Origin: an uncultured Muribaculaceae bacterium
Lineage (GTDB): Bacteria; Bacteroidota; Bacteroidia; Bacteroidales; Muribaculaceae
DNA: 64,000 nt
NCBI GenBank assembly: GCA_910576775.1
Contig: CAJTJV010000003.1
Span: forward strand, 1-64,000
Direction of reading: 5' to 3'
The notes beneath the pieces are model-generated. The model did no database searches. It was given only the letters and a program-made list of their open reading frames with translations, and was not told where the DNA came from. Positions 18,558 through 27,847 of this stretch are shown here, one piece after another (positions within the stretch are counted from its first letter, which is position 1; each line of letters begins with the position of its first letter). Position numbers and translations under genes: made by a program.

Positions 18558-19898
18558 ATGAAAGCATTTCACATACCATTTATCGCCGCAGCATTATCTG
18601 TTTCCGCAAATATCCAAGCAGCGGAAGAAATTAACAAATTCGGCCGCGACACTGAGGTCTGCGATGTCTGCCTCATCTACAGCGGCGACACAAGCCGCCC
18701 GACATGGGACGCCGACCATCTGCGCCCATATGTGACACACAAATACGCTGACGGACATCGCGAATGGTTCTACGACAGTTTCCTGTTCCTTGAATTTCAT
18801 CTTGGCAACGCGCAGCTCGCAAACGCAGGAGCAGGCCAACAGGCTGCCGTGCAATCTGAATGGATGAAATATCTCGACAATCTTTTTGAAGAAGGTCACG
18901 ACCTGCACCAGCTCGACAGAATGATAAGCGAATACAAACTCGAACTCGGAGAACCATCCTTTCGCCACAAAGTAATTATCTCCACATGCTGTCCGGCAAA
19001 AGACGGCAGTCAGGGCGGTGCCGTCTGGCGCGATATCAACTGGGGAACAATCGACGGAGAAAAAATTAATTTCGCTCTCCGCTCCCACAGAATAAAAGCT
19101 ACAAAATGGTTCATCGACCAGATAATAAACCGCTTCAAAGAAGAGAATTTCGACAACATCGATCTCGCCGGCATATATTGGCTTGAAGAAAGCCTATTCA
19201 GCAACGGTGAAATCGTACCGGCCATCAACAACCATATTCACAGCAGAGGTCTCAGATCTTATTGGATTCCTTACTGGAAAAATAACGACCAGTACGCCCA
19301 CGAATGGAACTCCAAATACAATTTCGACCTTGCCTGGCGCCAGCCGAATTATTTCTTTTATGAAAAAGTCGACGACCAGCTTACACTCCCGCCATACTCC
19401 CAGCTCACCGAAGCCATCGAAGACAGCAAACGCTATGGATTGGGACTCGAACTGGAATTTGAGACCCAAGGAACAAGCAATGGCATGCACGAGGTTTCTC
19501 CAAATATGCATCAGCGCCTGAACGACTATATCGACGAATTTGAGAAGCAGGGTGTATGGGAAAGCGCCGGTGTCGCCCATTACAGCGGTACGCAGGGTCT
19601 ATATCATATGGCTCAAAGCACCGACCCGGTCAACCAGGCCACAATAGATCGTCTCGCCCGTATCGTAGCCGGCAGGCACAACAAATGGGCAGGTATCGAT
19701 AATATTGTAGCTGACTCTATGCAATTCGCATATCCCGGAAACGGAGAAATCTATATAACTGCTGACGCTCCGGACGCTGTATGCTATAATTTCAGCGGCG
19801 TCGCCGTACATTACGGTGACGGACGTTTCAAATGCCCCGAAGGATTCTATATCGTTTCAGACGGCAAAGGAAACGCCTCAAAAGTAATGGTTAGATAG
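18558..19898 (+). CDS. DUF4855-like secreted protein
   Basis: The ATG at 18558 gives 446 aa with a clean signal peptide (MKAFHIPFIAAALSVSANIQA) and lies 14 bases after the GH3 stop. The longer open frame from 18411 overlaps GH3 and is rejected. Features include DVCLIYSGD, WFYDSFLFLEF, FDNIDLAGIYWLEES and a short C-terminal beta module (YNFSGVAVHYGDG). The repeated acidic/aromatic motifs suggest a barrel hydrolase. DUF4855 is my best recollection of the family, and the activity is unknown. It is probably co-transcribed with the GH3-esterase. Confidence 0.6.
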   Translation: MKAFHIPFIAAALSVSANIQAAEEINKFGRDTEVCDVCLIYSGDTSRPTWDADHLRPYVTHKYADGHREWFYDSFLFLEFHLGNAQLANAGAGQQAAVQSEWMKYLDNLFEEGHDLHQLDRMISEYKLELGEPSFRHKVIISTCCPAKDGSQGGAVWRDINWGTIDGEKINFALRSHRIKATKWFIDQIINRFKEENFDNIDLAGIYWLEESLFSNGEIVPAINNHIHSRGLRSYWIPYWKNNDQYAHEWNSKYNFDLAWRQPNYFFYEKVDDQLTLPPYSQLTEAIEDSKRYGLGLELEFETQGTSNGMHEVSPNMHQRLNDYIDEFEKQGVWESAGVAHYSGTQGLYHMAQSTDPVNQATIDRLARIVAGRHNKWAGIDNIVADSMQFAYPGNGEIYITADAPDAVCYNFSGVAVHYGDGRFKCPEGFYIVSDGKGNASKVMVR

Positions 19899-19928
19899 TT
19901 TCCCGAGACAAACAGCAGATTAGAAAAA

Positions 19929-19964
19929 AAAGCATCCGGCGCAGATTTCGCACCGGATGCTTTC
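19929..19964. terminator. Bidirectional terminator between convergent genes
   Basis: AGCATCCGG (19931-19939) pairs with CCGGATGCT (19953-19961), flanked by an A-run before and TTT after. It lies between the plus-strand glycan locus and the convergent minus-strand operon and can serve both. Confidence 0.75.
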
Positions 19965-19981
19965 CGTATCTTACAGTCGGA

Positions 19982-20512
19982 TTATTTCTCCGCCTCAGAC
20001 TGCTCGTACCATTTCGAATACATCAGATAATTTTTCGCTATCTTCACATTGATTTCGCGTGCTTGCGCAGGATCGACCATCTTTATGAATTTTGCAGGAG
20101 CACCGCCCCAAAGCTCATTGGGACCAATCTTTGTACGGGAAAGCACCACCGCTCCGGCGGCGACTATAGCCCCTTCCCCGACTTCAGCATCGTCCATAAC
20201 CACGGCACCCATACCTATGAGCGCGAAATCACGGATTTTGGCGCCATGGACTGTGACATTATGACCTATGGAAACGTCATTTCCGATTTCGATTGTCGAT
20301 TTCTGATAAAGGGTATGTAGTACGGAACCATCCTGAATATTTACCCTATCGCCGATAGTGATTGTATTGACGTCGCCGCGAAGCACTGTATTGAACCAGA
20401 TGCTGCACTCGTCGCCAACTGTGACATCACCGATAACTGTTGCATTCTGCGCAAGAAAACAGTCTCTGCCAAATTCGGGGGTGAACCCCCTTACCGGAAT
20501 TATAAGTGCCAT
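19982..20512 (-). CDS. Gamma-class carbonic anhydrase family protein
   Basis: This 176-aa left-handed beta-helix protein is built from hexapeptide repeats (about 15-150). Zinc-type histidines are visible in SVLHT and GHNVTVHG, and LRGDVNTITIGDRVNIQDGS is typical of the YrdA/PaaY/CaiE group. The role is reversible CO2 hydration or an unassigned metal-dependent activity; many members are inactive in vitro. It is the last gene of a six-to-seven-gene operon, 5 bases after the aminopeptidase. Confidence 0.85.
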   Translation of the reverse strand: MALIIPVRGFTPEFGRDCFLAQNATVIGDVTVGDECSIWFNTVLRGDVNTITIGDRVNIQDGSVLHTLYQKSTIEIGNDVSIGHNVTVHGAKIRDFALIGMGAVVMDDAEVGEGAIVAAGAVVLSRTKIGPNELWGGAPAKFIKMVDPAQAREINVKIAKNYLMYSKWYEQSEAEK

Positions 20513-20517
20513 TTATA

Positions 20518-22311
20518 TTATTTGTTAAGCGGTTGTGTATGCTCGGAAAGCCATTTGCGCTGCTCGGGCATGCCGAGGTGCGGCATAAGGCGTTCACGTA
20601 CCATTGCATGGTAATCGTCAACCCATTTTATTTCCTCCGATGTCATAAGAGTGGTGTTGAATAGACTGCGGTCGAAAGGACAGAGTGTCAAGGTTTCAAA
20701 ACCGAGGAAGGTACCGAACTCTGTTTCCATCACCTTGTGTGTAAGTACAAGGTTCTCACAACGGATGCCGTGTACATTCTCACGGTATAATCCCGGCTCG
20801 TTGGACGTAATGCAACCCGGAAGAAGCGGTGCCTCCACATTATTCAGACGGATACTCTGAGGCCCTTCATGCACACCGAGGAAGAATCCTACGCCATGCC
20901 CCGTACCATGCAGATAATTGAGACCGTTTTTCCAAAGGAACTGACGTGCAAGAGCATCGAGCTGAGCCCCGCGTGTACCTTCGGGGAAAATTGCCGTGGC
21001 AAGCGCGATATGGCCTTTCATCACAAGCGTGAAATCATTCTTTTCCTGCTCTGTGGGGACACCGAGAGCAAAGGTGCGGGTTATATCGGTGGTACCGTCG
21101 AGATACTGTGCGCCGGAATCGACAAGCAACAGACTTTTGTGCTGTAAAGCGGCATTGCTCTCCTTATCGGCTTCATAGTGGACAATGGCTCCGTGAGGAC
21201 CATAGCCGGCAATGGTTCCGAAACTCTCATCCATGAAATTCTCGCCTGAACGACGCTTGTCATGAAGGATTGCTTCTACATCAAGCTCCGTCAGAGCTTC
21301 TCCGGCATTGAAACGGTCTTCAAATTCCATGAAGAATTTCACCAGAGCGACACCATCTCGAATCATTGCATTGCGCACACCTTCGAGTTGCTTGTCATTC
21401 TTAACCGATTTCAGCTTTGTGGCGACAGTCGTACCTCCGTCGACAGCTCGCTCACCGAGGATATCGATGATAGCTCCGGCTGTTTTCGACTCGTCTACAA
21501 GTACACGGACCGACTGCGGCAACAACTCAAGGAAGCGCTGGAAATCGGAATACGGACGCACCTCGACGCCCGTACGCATAAGATATGCGGCCGTATCCTC
21601 TGTAATCTTGGCAGGATTGATGAAAAGCACACGCTCTCTGTCTGTGATATAGAAGAATGCTGTCGCCACCGGGGTGTATTTCACATCCCAGCTACGGATA
21701 TTCAGAGTCCAGGCAATCTCATCGAGAGCCGACATCAGCACGGCATCGGCGTTTGCGTTCTTTGTTGCCGCAAGAATCTTCTCAATCTTGGAATCCGCAC
21801 TTTCGCCTGCATATTCCAGTTCGTGTTCATAAACGGCATCCTCAGGAAGGTCGGGACGGTCGGTCCAGATTCGGTCAACAGGGGCAAAACGGCAGTCAAG
21901 ACAAATTCCCTTGACTGCCAAATCAGCACGGAGGGCTCTCAACTGTTGCGACGGCATCAACATTCCGTCAACACCTACAGTCGCTCCGGAAGGAAGAAGC
22001 CCGCAAATTATTTCCGTCATGGAGGGTGTTGTCAGCAGACCATCCTTCATCAACTCGATACCGGTGCCTTCAAGCTGATTGGCAGCCTGTAGGAAATAAC
22101 GGGAGTCTGTCCATAACATAGCCTTGTCGGCAGTTATAAGGAGATCGCCGGCAGAACCGGTAAAACCGCTGAGCCAGCGTCGTACCTGCCAGTGCGGAGC
22201 CAGATACTCACTCATGTGTGGATCTGCCTGCGGTATGATTGCGGCGTCGATTCCGCTCTCTTTCATCAGGGAACGGAATGCGTCGATACGCTGTTTGATA
22301 TCTTCTTTCAT
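20518..22311 (-). CDS. Xaa-Pro aminopeptidase (M24B, aminopeptidase P)
   Basis: The ATG at 22311 gives 597 aa (MKEDIKQRIDAFRSLM); an 18-residue N-terminal extension in frame is not family-like. Two creatinase N-type domains (about 1-300) precede the pita-bread domain. The metal ligands are visible in DSGAQYLDGTTDITRT (two Asp), GTGHGVG and HEGP (His), SNEPG (Glu) and the terminal FETLTL (Glu). It removes N-terminal residues preceding proline in the cytoplasm. It is 22 bases after yraN and 5 before the carbonic anhydrase-like gene. Confidence 0.92.
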   Translation of the reverse strand: MKEDIKQRIDAFRSLMKESGIDAAIIPQADPHMSEYLAPHWQVRRWLSGFTGSAGDLLITADKAMLWTDSRYFLQAANQLEGTGIELMKDGLLTTPSMTEIICGLLPSGATVGVDGMLMPSQQLRALRADLAVKGICLDCRFAPVDRIWTDRPDLPEDAVYEHELEYAGESADSKIEKILAATKNANADAVLMSALDEIAWTLNIRSWDVKYTPVATAFFYITDRERVLFINPAKITEDTAAYLMRTGVEVRPYSDFQRFLELLPQSVRVLVDESKTAGAIIDILGERAVDGGTTVATKLKSVKNDKQLEGVRNAMIRDGVALVKFFMEFEDRFNAGEALTELDVEAILHDKRRSGENFMDESFGTIAGYGPHGAIVHYEADKESNAALQHKSLLLVDSGAQYLDGTTDITRTFALGVPTEQEKNDFTLVMKGHIALATAIFPEGTRGAQLDALARQFLWKNGLNYLHGTGHGVGFFLGVHEGPQSIRLNNVEAPLLPGCITSNEPGLYRENVHGIRCENLVLTHKVMETEFGTFLGFETLTLCPFDRSLFNTTLMTSEEIKWVDDYHAMVRERLMPHLGMPEQRKWLSEHTQPLNK

Positions 22312-22333
22312 AATATAATTGGTTAAAATACTT

Positions 22334-22702
22334 TCATAAAAAACGCATCGGAGGATCGAATGCATCGGGAATATATTCTACCGTATAGTCGGCAGGAGTG
22401 CCGAGAATGCCGATTACATCAAACCGTACATTATGCGGATAGTCTTTGGCTCTGATATATACTTCTGCGGCGGCAACAAGATTCGAAATCTTTTTTCTGT
22501 CTATCGACTCAAAGGGATCCTCATCCTTATCAGTCCGGGTCTTGACTTCGACAATTGCAAGAGTATCGTCACGCAAGGCCACTATGTCGATTTCATGATG
22601 TCCCTGGCGCCAGTTTCGGTCGCATATGGCAAAGCCTTCCTTTATAAGAACATCGACTGCGATATCCTCGCCCCACTTTCCTATGTCATTACGCTTTGCC
22701 AT
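22334..22702 (-). CDS. yraN: YraN/UPF0102 family nuclease-like protein
   Basis: This 122-aa protein has the restriction-endonuclease-like core. GEDIAVDVLIKEGF, NWRQGHHEIDIVA and IVEVKTR supply the E...D...ExK acidic pattern. The family is widespread and of uncertain function, probably in DNA processing. It lies two bases after trkH. Confidence 0.9.
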   Translation of the reverse strand: MAKRNDIGKWGEDIAVDVLIKEGFAICDRNWRQGHHEIDIVALRDDTLAIVEVKTRTDKDEDPFESIDRKKISNLVAAAEVYIRAKDYPHNVRFDVIGILGTPADYTVEYIPDAFDPPMRFL

Positions 22703-22704
22703 CG

Positions 22705-24192
22705 TCAGCGACGCCAGAAGGCGGGAGTAAGCAGTACAAGAACTGTAAATATCTCAAGACGGCCAATCAGCATCAGTGCTGAAAGAATCCACTTTGTAGC
22801 ATCGGGAAGAATATCATAGCTGTTGCCATATCCGGTGACGCCCGCACCAAGGCCTGTATTGGAAATACAGGAAAACGACGAGAAAAAGGCATCAACAAGC
22901 GGAACTCCGAAAAGAGTAAGGGAAAGACCGCCGGCAACCACAAGAAGCATATATATGCAAAGGAATGCAATCACCTTGTTCACCAAATCGGGATTTACGA
23001 CTCGTCCATTTATTTTGACGGCAAGAATCGCATTGGGATAAAGGCTACGGTAAAGCTCATTGTGCGCGTTTTTGAACAGATATAGGACACGGTCGATTTT
23101 GGCACCGCCCGACGTACTGCCGGCACAAGAGCCAAAGAACATCATCACAAATGTAAGCGACAGCACAAACGGTCCCCATGACTCGAAATTCGATACCGTG
23201 AAGCCTGTCGATGTTATAGTAGAAACAATCTGGAAAAGCGGGTCGAGGGTGACGGCCTGCCAGTCTGTTACCTGTCCGCGACTAATGATAGTTATAACAA
23301 ACAGGACAAGCATCAGTCCGATTATCATCACATATGTTCGGAACACATCATTTTTGCGCAATGCATTGTATTCCCCCCTGAGAGTCCTGTATATAAGACC
23401 GAAATTTACACCTCCGATAAACATGAACACAATCAGCACGATTTTTACATAGGCATAGTCATGCCACGCACTCACTCCCTGATCATTGGTAGAATATCCT
23501 CCTGTAGAGATTGCACCAAAAGCATGGCACACACTCTCGAACAGCGACATAGGCCCTAACCACAACAGAAAAATCAGTAGTGCTGTAAATCCTATATAAA
23601 TAAGCCACAGCATCTTGGCCGTCTGGCTGATTCTCGGCCTGATTTTATCATGGGTGATGCCTGTAACCTCGGCATTGAACATCTGCATGCCTCCCGAGTG
23701 GTTGAGCATCGGAATCAGAGCAACGGTAAAAAGTATTATACCCATACCGCCAATCCACTGCATCATGGCTCGCCAGAGATGTACGCCATGACTCATATCA
23801 CCGACACTTGTAATAACCGAAGCACCGGTTGTGGTGAAACCGGACATAGCTTCAAAAAAAGCGTCGCTGAAACTCAGTTTGTGCGCACACAGAAGGAACG
23901 GTACCAGACCGAAAAGAGAGAATACAACCCATACAAGTGCCGTCAACAGAAAGCCGTCGCGTTTTCCCATGTGCATGCTTTTGGGCTTGGACCTGCGGGA
24001 TAAAAACAATCCGGAAATCGCAGTACCTGCCGCAGGAGCAGCAAAAGCCCACCAGTCACTCTCGGAATAACAGAAGCTGACAACGCCGGGAATGAACATG
24101 AAAACACCCTCGATAATAAGCAGCCACCCCATGATGCGTAGCAGCATCCGGGTATTGACAATCTTTGGACGAACGTATTTCGACAGTCCCAT
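22705..24192 (-). CDS. trkH: Trk potassium uptake channel subunit TrkH
   Basis: This 495-aa integral membrane protein has the four pore repeats of the Trk/Ktr/HKT family. Selectivity-filter segments include SGFTTTGASVIT, GAISTGGYST, ITSTGFTVSN and SCISNTGLGAG. It imports K+ with the cytosolic gating subunit encoded immediately upstream by trkA, one base away. Confidence 0.93.
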   Translation of the reverse strand: MGLSKYVRPKIVNTRMLLRIMGWLLIIEGVFMFIPGVVSFCYSESDWWAFAAPAAGTAISGLFLSRRSKPKSMHMGKRDGFLLTALVWVVFSLFGLVPFLLCAHKLSFSDAFFEAMSGFTTTGASVITSVGDMSHGVHLWRAMMQWIGGMGIILFTVALIPMLNHSGGMQMFNAEVTGITHDKIRPRISQTAKMLWLIYIGFTALLIFLLWLGPMSLFESVCHAFGAISTGGYSTNDQGVSAWHDYAYVKIVLIVFMFIGGVNFGLIYRTLRGEYNALRKNDVFRTYVMIIGLMLVLFVITIISRGQVTDWQAVTLDPLFQIVSTITSTGFTVSNFESWGPFVLSLTFVMMFFGSCAGSTSGGAKIDRVLYLFKNAHNELYRSLYPNAILAVKINGRVVNPDLVNKVIAFLCIYMLLVVAGGLSLTLFGVPLVDAFFSSFSCISNTGLGAGVTGYGNSYDILPDATKWILSALMLIGRLEIFTVLVLLTPAFWRR

Positions 24193-24193
24193 A

Positions 24194-25528
24194 TCAGCTG
24201 AATAAACGTTCTATTTTGTGCAGGGCTCCTTCCAGACAGAAGACAAGCACATGGTCGCCCGGTTCAATAACAGTATTACCGGTAATCAGCATTCCCTCGT
24301 CGCCGCGGATAAGTCCCGCAAGAGTAAGCTCACGCGGAAGTTTCAGATCCTTTACCGGCGCACGCGTAATCCTGGAACCTTCCTTGGCCTCGAGTTCCGC
24401 GACCTCGGCGTCCGCGAGGGCAAGACATTTCGACGTCGACGAGTCGGCATCGAGAAGAAGCTGGAAAATCGTGCTCGACGCAAGCAATTTCTTGTTTATG
24501 ACGGTACCGATATTGAGATTTTCGGCCTGAGATATGAACTGAATATTCTCCACGTCGGCAACAGTTTTGCGCACCCCGAGTTCCTTTGCGTTAAGACATG
24601 TGAAAATATTGCTCTCGCTGTTTTCAGTCAAAGCGATAAAGGCCTCGACGTCGCCAATTCCTATATCATTGAGAATATCTATATCACGGGCATCTCCATG
24701 TATAATCTCACAATCGGGGCATTTCTGAGGCAATTTCCGACACTGGTCTAAATTATTGTCAATTATCGTGAATCGGAAATCGTTGTGGGCGAGCGTCACA
24801 AGCAATACTGCAATCTTCGAACCTCCCATGACGAGCACTCTCCTGATTTTATACTCTGTCTTTCCGGTAATTTCCAGCAACTCGTCGATATGATCGCGTG
24901 TAGTCGTTATATAAAGTATATCTCCTGCAAGCATGCAGTCGTCGCCTCGCGGAATGATTGTTTCATGATTACGCTTGATAGCAGATACATGGAAATGCCT
25001 GTTGTCATATGCGAAATCCTTGAGCCTGACATCGGCAAGTGGAGCCCCATGCCTCAGTTTGATACCGGCAAGAATTATGCGTCCGTCGTGCAGTTCGAAC
25101 CAATTGCGCACCCACGGACGTTTAAGCGCCGTGACAATCTCCTGGGCGGCGAGATATTCAGGGTAAATCAACTTGTCAACGCCGAGATGACGCACGAGCG
25201 ACTCATTCTGCTTGGCCATAAGTTCATATGAATCTATCCGAGCCACGGTTTTTCTGGCACCGAGATTCTTGGCTATCGAGCAGGCGAGAATATTGTTGGC
25301 CTCGTAAGGCGTCACGGCGATAAACAGATCGCAGCCGGCAACCCCGGCTTCTTTCAGAGAGGCTACCGAGGTTGGCTCGCCAACAACAGTCATAAGATTG
25401 TAGTTGGCATCGAGAACAGAAAGTCTGTCCGCATTTGCGTCAAGCAGGGTTATATCCTGTTCCTCGTTGGAGAGCAGTTTTGCCAGATGCGAACCGACTT
25501 CTCCGGCTCCGGCGATAACTATTATCAT
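24194..25528 (-). CDS. trkA: Trk potassium transporter regulatory subunit TrkA
   Basis: This 444-aa cytoplasmic protein has two RCK_N Rossmann domains (start IIVIAGAGEVGSHLAK, second copy VLVMGGSKIA at about 230) and two RCK_C domains (about 140-220 and 365-444). It binds nucleotides and gates TrkH. Its start is 6 bases after the dxs stop. Confidence 0.93.
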   Translation of the reverse strand: MIIVIAGAGEVGSHLAKLLSNEEQDITLLDANADRLSVLDANYNLMTVVGEPTSVASLKEAGVAGCDLFIAVTPYEANNILACSIAKNLGARKTVARIDSYELMAKQNESLVRHLGVDKLIYPEYLAAQEIVTALKRPWVRNWFELHDGRIILAGIKLRHGAPLADVRLKDFAYDNRHFHVSAIKRNHETIIPRGDDCMLAGDILYITTTRDHIDELLEITGKTEYKIRRVLVMGGSKIAVLLVTLAHNDFRFTIIDNNLDQCRKLPQKCPDCEIIHGDARDIDILNDIGIGDVEAFIALTENSESNIFTCLNAKELGVRKTVADVENIQFISQAENLNIGTVINKKLLASSTIFQLLLDADSSTSKCLALADAEVAELEAKEGSRITRAPVKDLKLPRELTLAGLIRGDEGMLITGNTVIEPGDHVLVFCLEGALHKIERLFS

Positions 25529-25534
25529 TGTCAG

Positions 25535-27442
25535 TTATTTGTTTTCTATAAGTTCAAGTAGAACGCGGGCAATTGAATCGACATCAAAACCGGCAAGAGC
25601 ATGCTGCTGGGCAGGGGTACCCTGAGGTATGAACTCGTCGGGGATACCCAGGCGGCGGATTGTCCGAGCATATCCGTGACCTGTCATCCATTCTGCGACA
25701 GCACTTCCCAGCCCACCTTCTATTGTCCCGTCCTCAACTGTCACGATAGGACAATCCATCGCGGCAACCTCCTTGAGAATATCCTCGTCGAGAGGCTTGA
25801 GATATATCATGTCGAACAGCGCGGCGTCAACACCGGTGTTTTCAATCGCTGACATTGCGTCTGCGACGACTGGACCGATAGTAAGGACGGCAAGCGCCTT
25901 TCCTTTGCGCAGGTTCTCACCTTTTCCAACATTCATAATCGCAAAAGGTTTCTGCCAGTCCACGCCTTGGCCGGCTCCCCGGGGATAGCGGATAGCAAAA
26001 GGTCCGTGATCCTCAGCCTGCGAGGTATAGAGCAAATTACGCAAAGCTGCCTCATCACGTCCCGAAGCAATTATCATGCCTGGAACTGTGCGGAGATATG
26101 CGAGGTCATAGGCTCCATGGTGTGTTGCGCCGTCTTCGCCTACAAGTCCGGCACGGTCGATGCAGAACGTTACCGGCAGATGCTGGAGCGCCACATCATG
26201 GATTATATGGTCGTAAGCCCTTTGCAAAAAACTGCTGTATATAGCAACGTAAGGGCGCAACCCTTCTTTGGCGAGACCTCCTGCAAATGTCACGGCATGC
26301 CCTTCCGATATTCCGACGTCGAAAACTCGGTGTGGCATTTCCTTCTGCATAATTGACACAGATGTACCGGAAAGCATGGCGGCTGTAATACCTATTATCT
26401 TGTCGTTTGTCCGGGCAAGTTCTGTAAGTGTTATACCGAATACATCCTGATATTTTGCCGGTGACCCGGATTTTGAAGAAAGACGTCGGCCTGTAGCAGG
26501 ATCGAATTTTCCGGGAGCATGCCATGATGCGGGGTCTTTCTCCGCCGGAAGATAGCCCTTGCCCTTAATAGTCTTGAGATGAAGTATACGCGGCCCCTCC
26601 ATATCACGGATATCGTTGAGGACTCGCACAACAGTCTCCACGTCGTGGCCGTCGAAAGGCCCGAAATAGCGAATATCAAGACCTTCGAAAAGATTCTGCT
26701 GCTTGGAGATAAGCGACTTCAGGCTATTGTTGAACCGAAGAAGAGCTCCACGCGACTTATCCTCTATCAGATGTACTTTTTTCAGAAACTTGAAGAGCTT
26801 GTAACGCAAATCATTATAAAGCTTCGAAGTCGTAAGATGCGCAAGATTCGAATTCAGAGCCCCGACATTCCTGTCGATCGACATATCATTGTCGTTCAAA
26901 ATAATAAGAAGATTGTTCGGAGTGTTGGCAGCATTATTCATCCCCTCGAATGCAAGGCCTCCGCTGACGGATGCATCCCCGATAACGGCGACAACATTGC
27001 GCCGTTGTTTTTCAGCCTTCAGTTTTGAAGCGACCGCCATTCCAAGAGCTGCAGAGATTGAATTGGAAGCGTGGCCTGCGGAGAATGTATCATATTCGCT
27101 TTCGGCGGGGTTAGGAAAACCACTGAGTCCACCGAGTTTTCTGTTTTCGGAAAACATATCGCGCCGTCCGGTAATAAGCTTATGACCATAAGCCTGATGT
27201 CCCACATCCCATACGATTCTGTCGTATGGAGTATTGAAAACATAATGCAGCGCTACGGTAATTTCCACAGCACCCATGCTTGATGCAAAGTGTCCGGGAT
27301 TCGTAGCCAGTGACTCAATCAGAAATTCACGAATCTCCGCACAAAGCTGTGGCAACTGCTCGACCGATAACTTACGGACATCGACAGGACTGCTGATGGA
27401 GGATAGCAAAGAGCCGCTTTTCTTTGTCGTAGACCCGCTCAT
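25535..27442 (-). CDS. dxs: 1-deoxy-D-xylulose-5-phosphate synthase
   Basis: This 635-aa thiamine-diphosphate enzyme condenses pyruvate and glyceraldehyde 3-phosphate, the first step of the MEP isoprenoid pathway. Motifs include [40 protein letters not shown] (ThDP/Mg site), [24 protein letters not shown] and [18 protein letters not shown]. Length is normal. Its ATG overlaps the TGA of the small membrane-protein gene upstream. Confidence 0.96.
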   Translation of the reverse strand: MSGSTTKKSGSLLSSISSPVDVRKLSVEQLPQLCAEIREFLIESLATNPGHFASSMGAVEITVALHYVFNTPYDRIVWDVGHQAYGHKLITGRRDMFSENRKLGGLSGFPNPAESEYDTFSAGHASNSISAALGMAVASKLKAEKQRRNVVAVIGDASVSGGLAFEGMNNAANTPNNLLIILNDNDMSIDRNVGALNSNLAHLTTSKLYNDLRYKLFKFLKKVHLIEDKSRGALLRFNNSLKSLISKQQNLFEGLDIRYFGPFDGHDVETVVRVLNDIRDMEGPRILHLKTIKGKGYLPAEKDPASWHAPGKFDPATGRRLSSKSGSPAKYQDVFGITLTELARTNDKIIGITAAMLSGTSVSIMQKEMPHRVFDVGISEGHAVTFAGGLAKEGLRPYVAIYSSFLQRAYDHIIHDVALQHLPVTFCIDRAGLVGEDGATHHGAYDLAYLRTVPGMIIASGRDEAALRNLLYTSQAEDHGPFAIRYPRGAGQGVDWQKPFAIMNVGKGENLRKGKALAVLTIGPVVADAMSAIENTGVDAALFDMIYLKPLDEDILKEVAAMDCPIVTVEDGTIEGGLGSAVAEWMTGHGYARTIRRLGIPDEFIPQGTPAQQHALAGFDVDSIARVLLELIENK

Positions 27443-27606
27443 TTCTTTACATATTTTTTATACATCGGCACAAAAATGATTATTGCCGACGCGACGATTA
27501 TAAATGCCGTATAAAGTGTAACCCGGCTATAACGCACTATCATATAGACAAGTCCGAGCCAGAGAACACCAAGAATGACAAATCGCAGTATTACTGATGT
27601 CTTCAT
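27439..27606 (-). CDS. Small two-helix membrane protein (55 aa)
   Basis: On the minus strand an ATG at 27606 opens 55 codons and stops with a TGA that overlaps the dxs ATG (ATGA). Two hydrophobic stretches, about 5-23 and 30-47, suggest two membrane helices, with a basic tail KKYVKK. The overlap and the first position in the operon support a real gene. I do not recognise a family and assign no function. Confidence 0.65.
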   Translation of the reverse strand: MKTSVILRFVILGVLWLGLVYMIVRYSRVTLYTAFIIVASAIIIFVPMYKKYVKK

Positions 27607-27627
27607 TCTCTACAATGATTTATAACG

Positions 27628-27635
27628 CAAAAATA
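27628..27635 (-). promoter_or_regulatory. -7 box of the dxs operon
   Basis: On the minus strand TATTTTTG matches TAnnTTTG, about 22 bases before the ATG of the 55-aa gene. No clear -33 element is seen at the right distance. Confidence 0.4.
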
Positions 27636-27739
27636 CATAAAATACTTGAATTGTAAAAATAAGAATGCCTACATGAGCCCGCACGTCGGGAATTATACAT
27701 TTCTATCTAAAGTATCGTAAATTTTAATTATGGAGATTA

Positions 27740-27770
27740 TTGGCATTCCCGAAAAAATTCCGTAAATTTG
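27740..27770 (+). promoter_or_regulatory. Promoter of the Gfo/Idh-DUF1080 cluster
   Basis: TTG (27740-27742), a 20-base spacer, then TAAATTTG (27763-27770), a full -7 match. The first ATG is 78 bases downstream. Confidence 0.6.
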
Positions 27771-27847
27771 ACGCAGATTTTCTTAATACGGATATACAAA
27801 TATCTATAAAACCTGAATCTTAGAAACCTAATCAACGAATACCAATC

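Noticed and set aside
18411..19898. Start of the DUF4855-like gene at 18411
   Set aside because: It would overlap 133 bases of the GH3-esterase gene and has no signal peptide; the ATG at 18558 has one.
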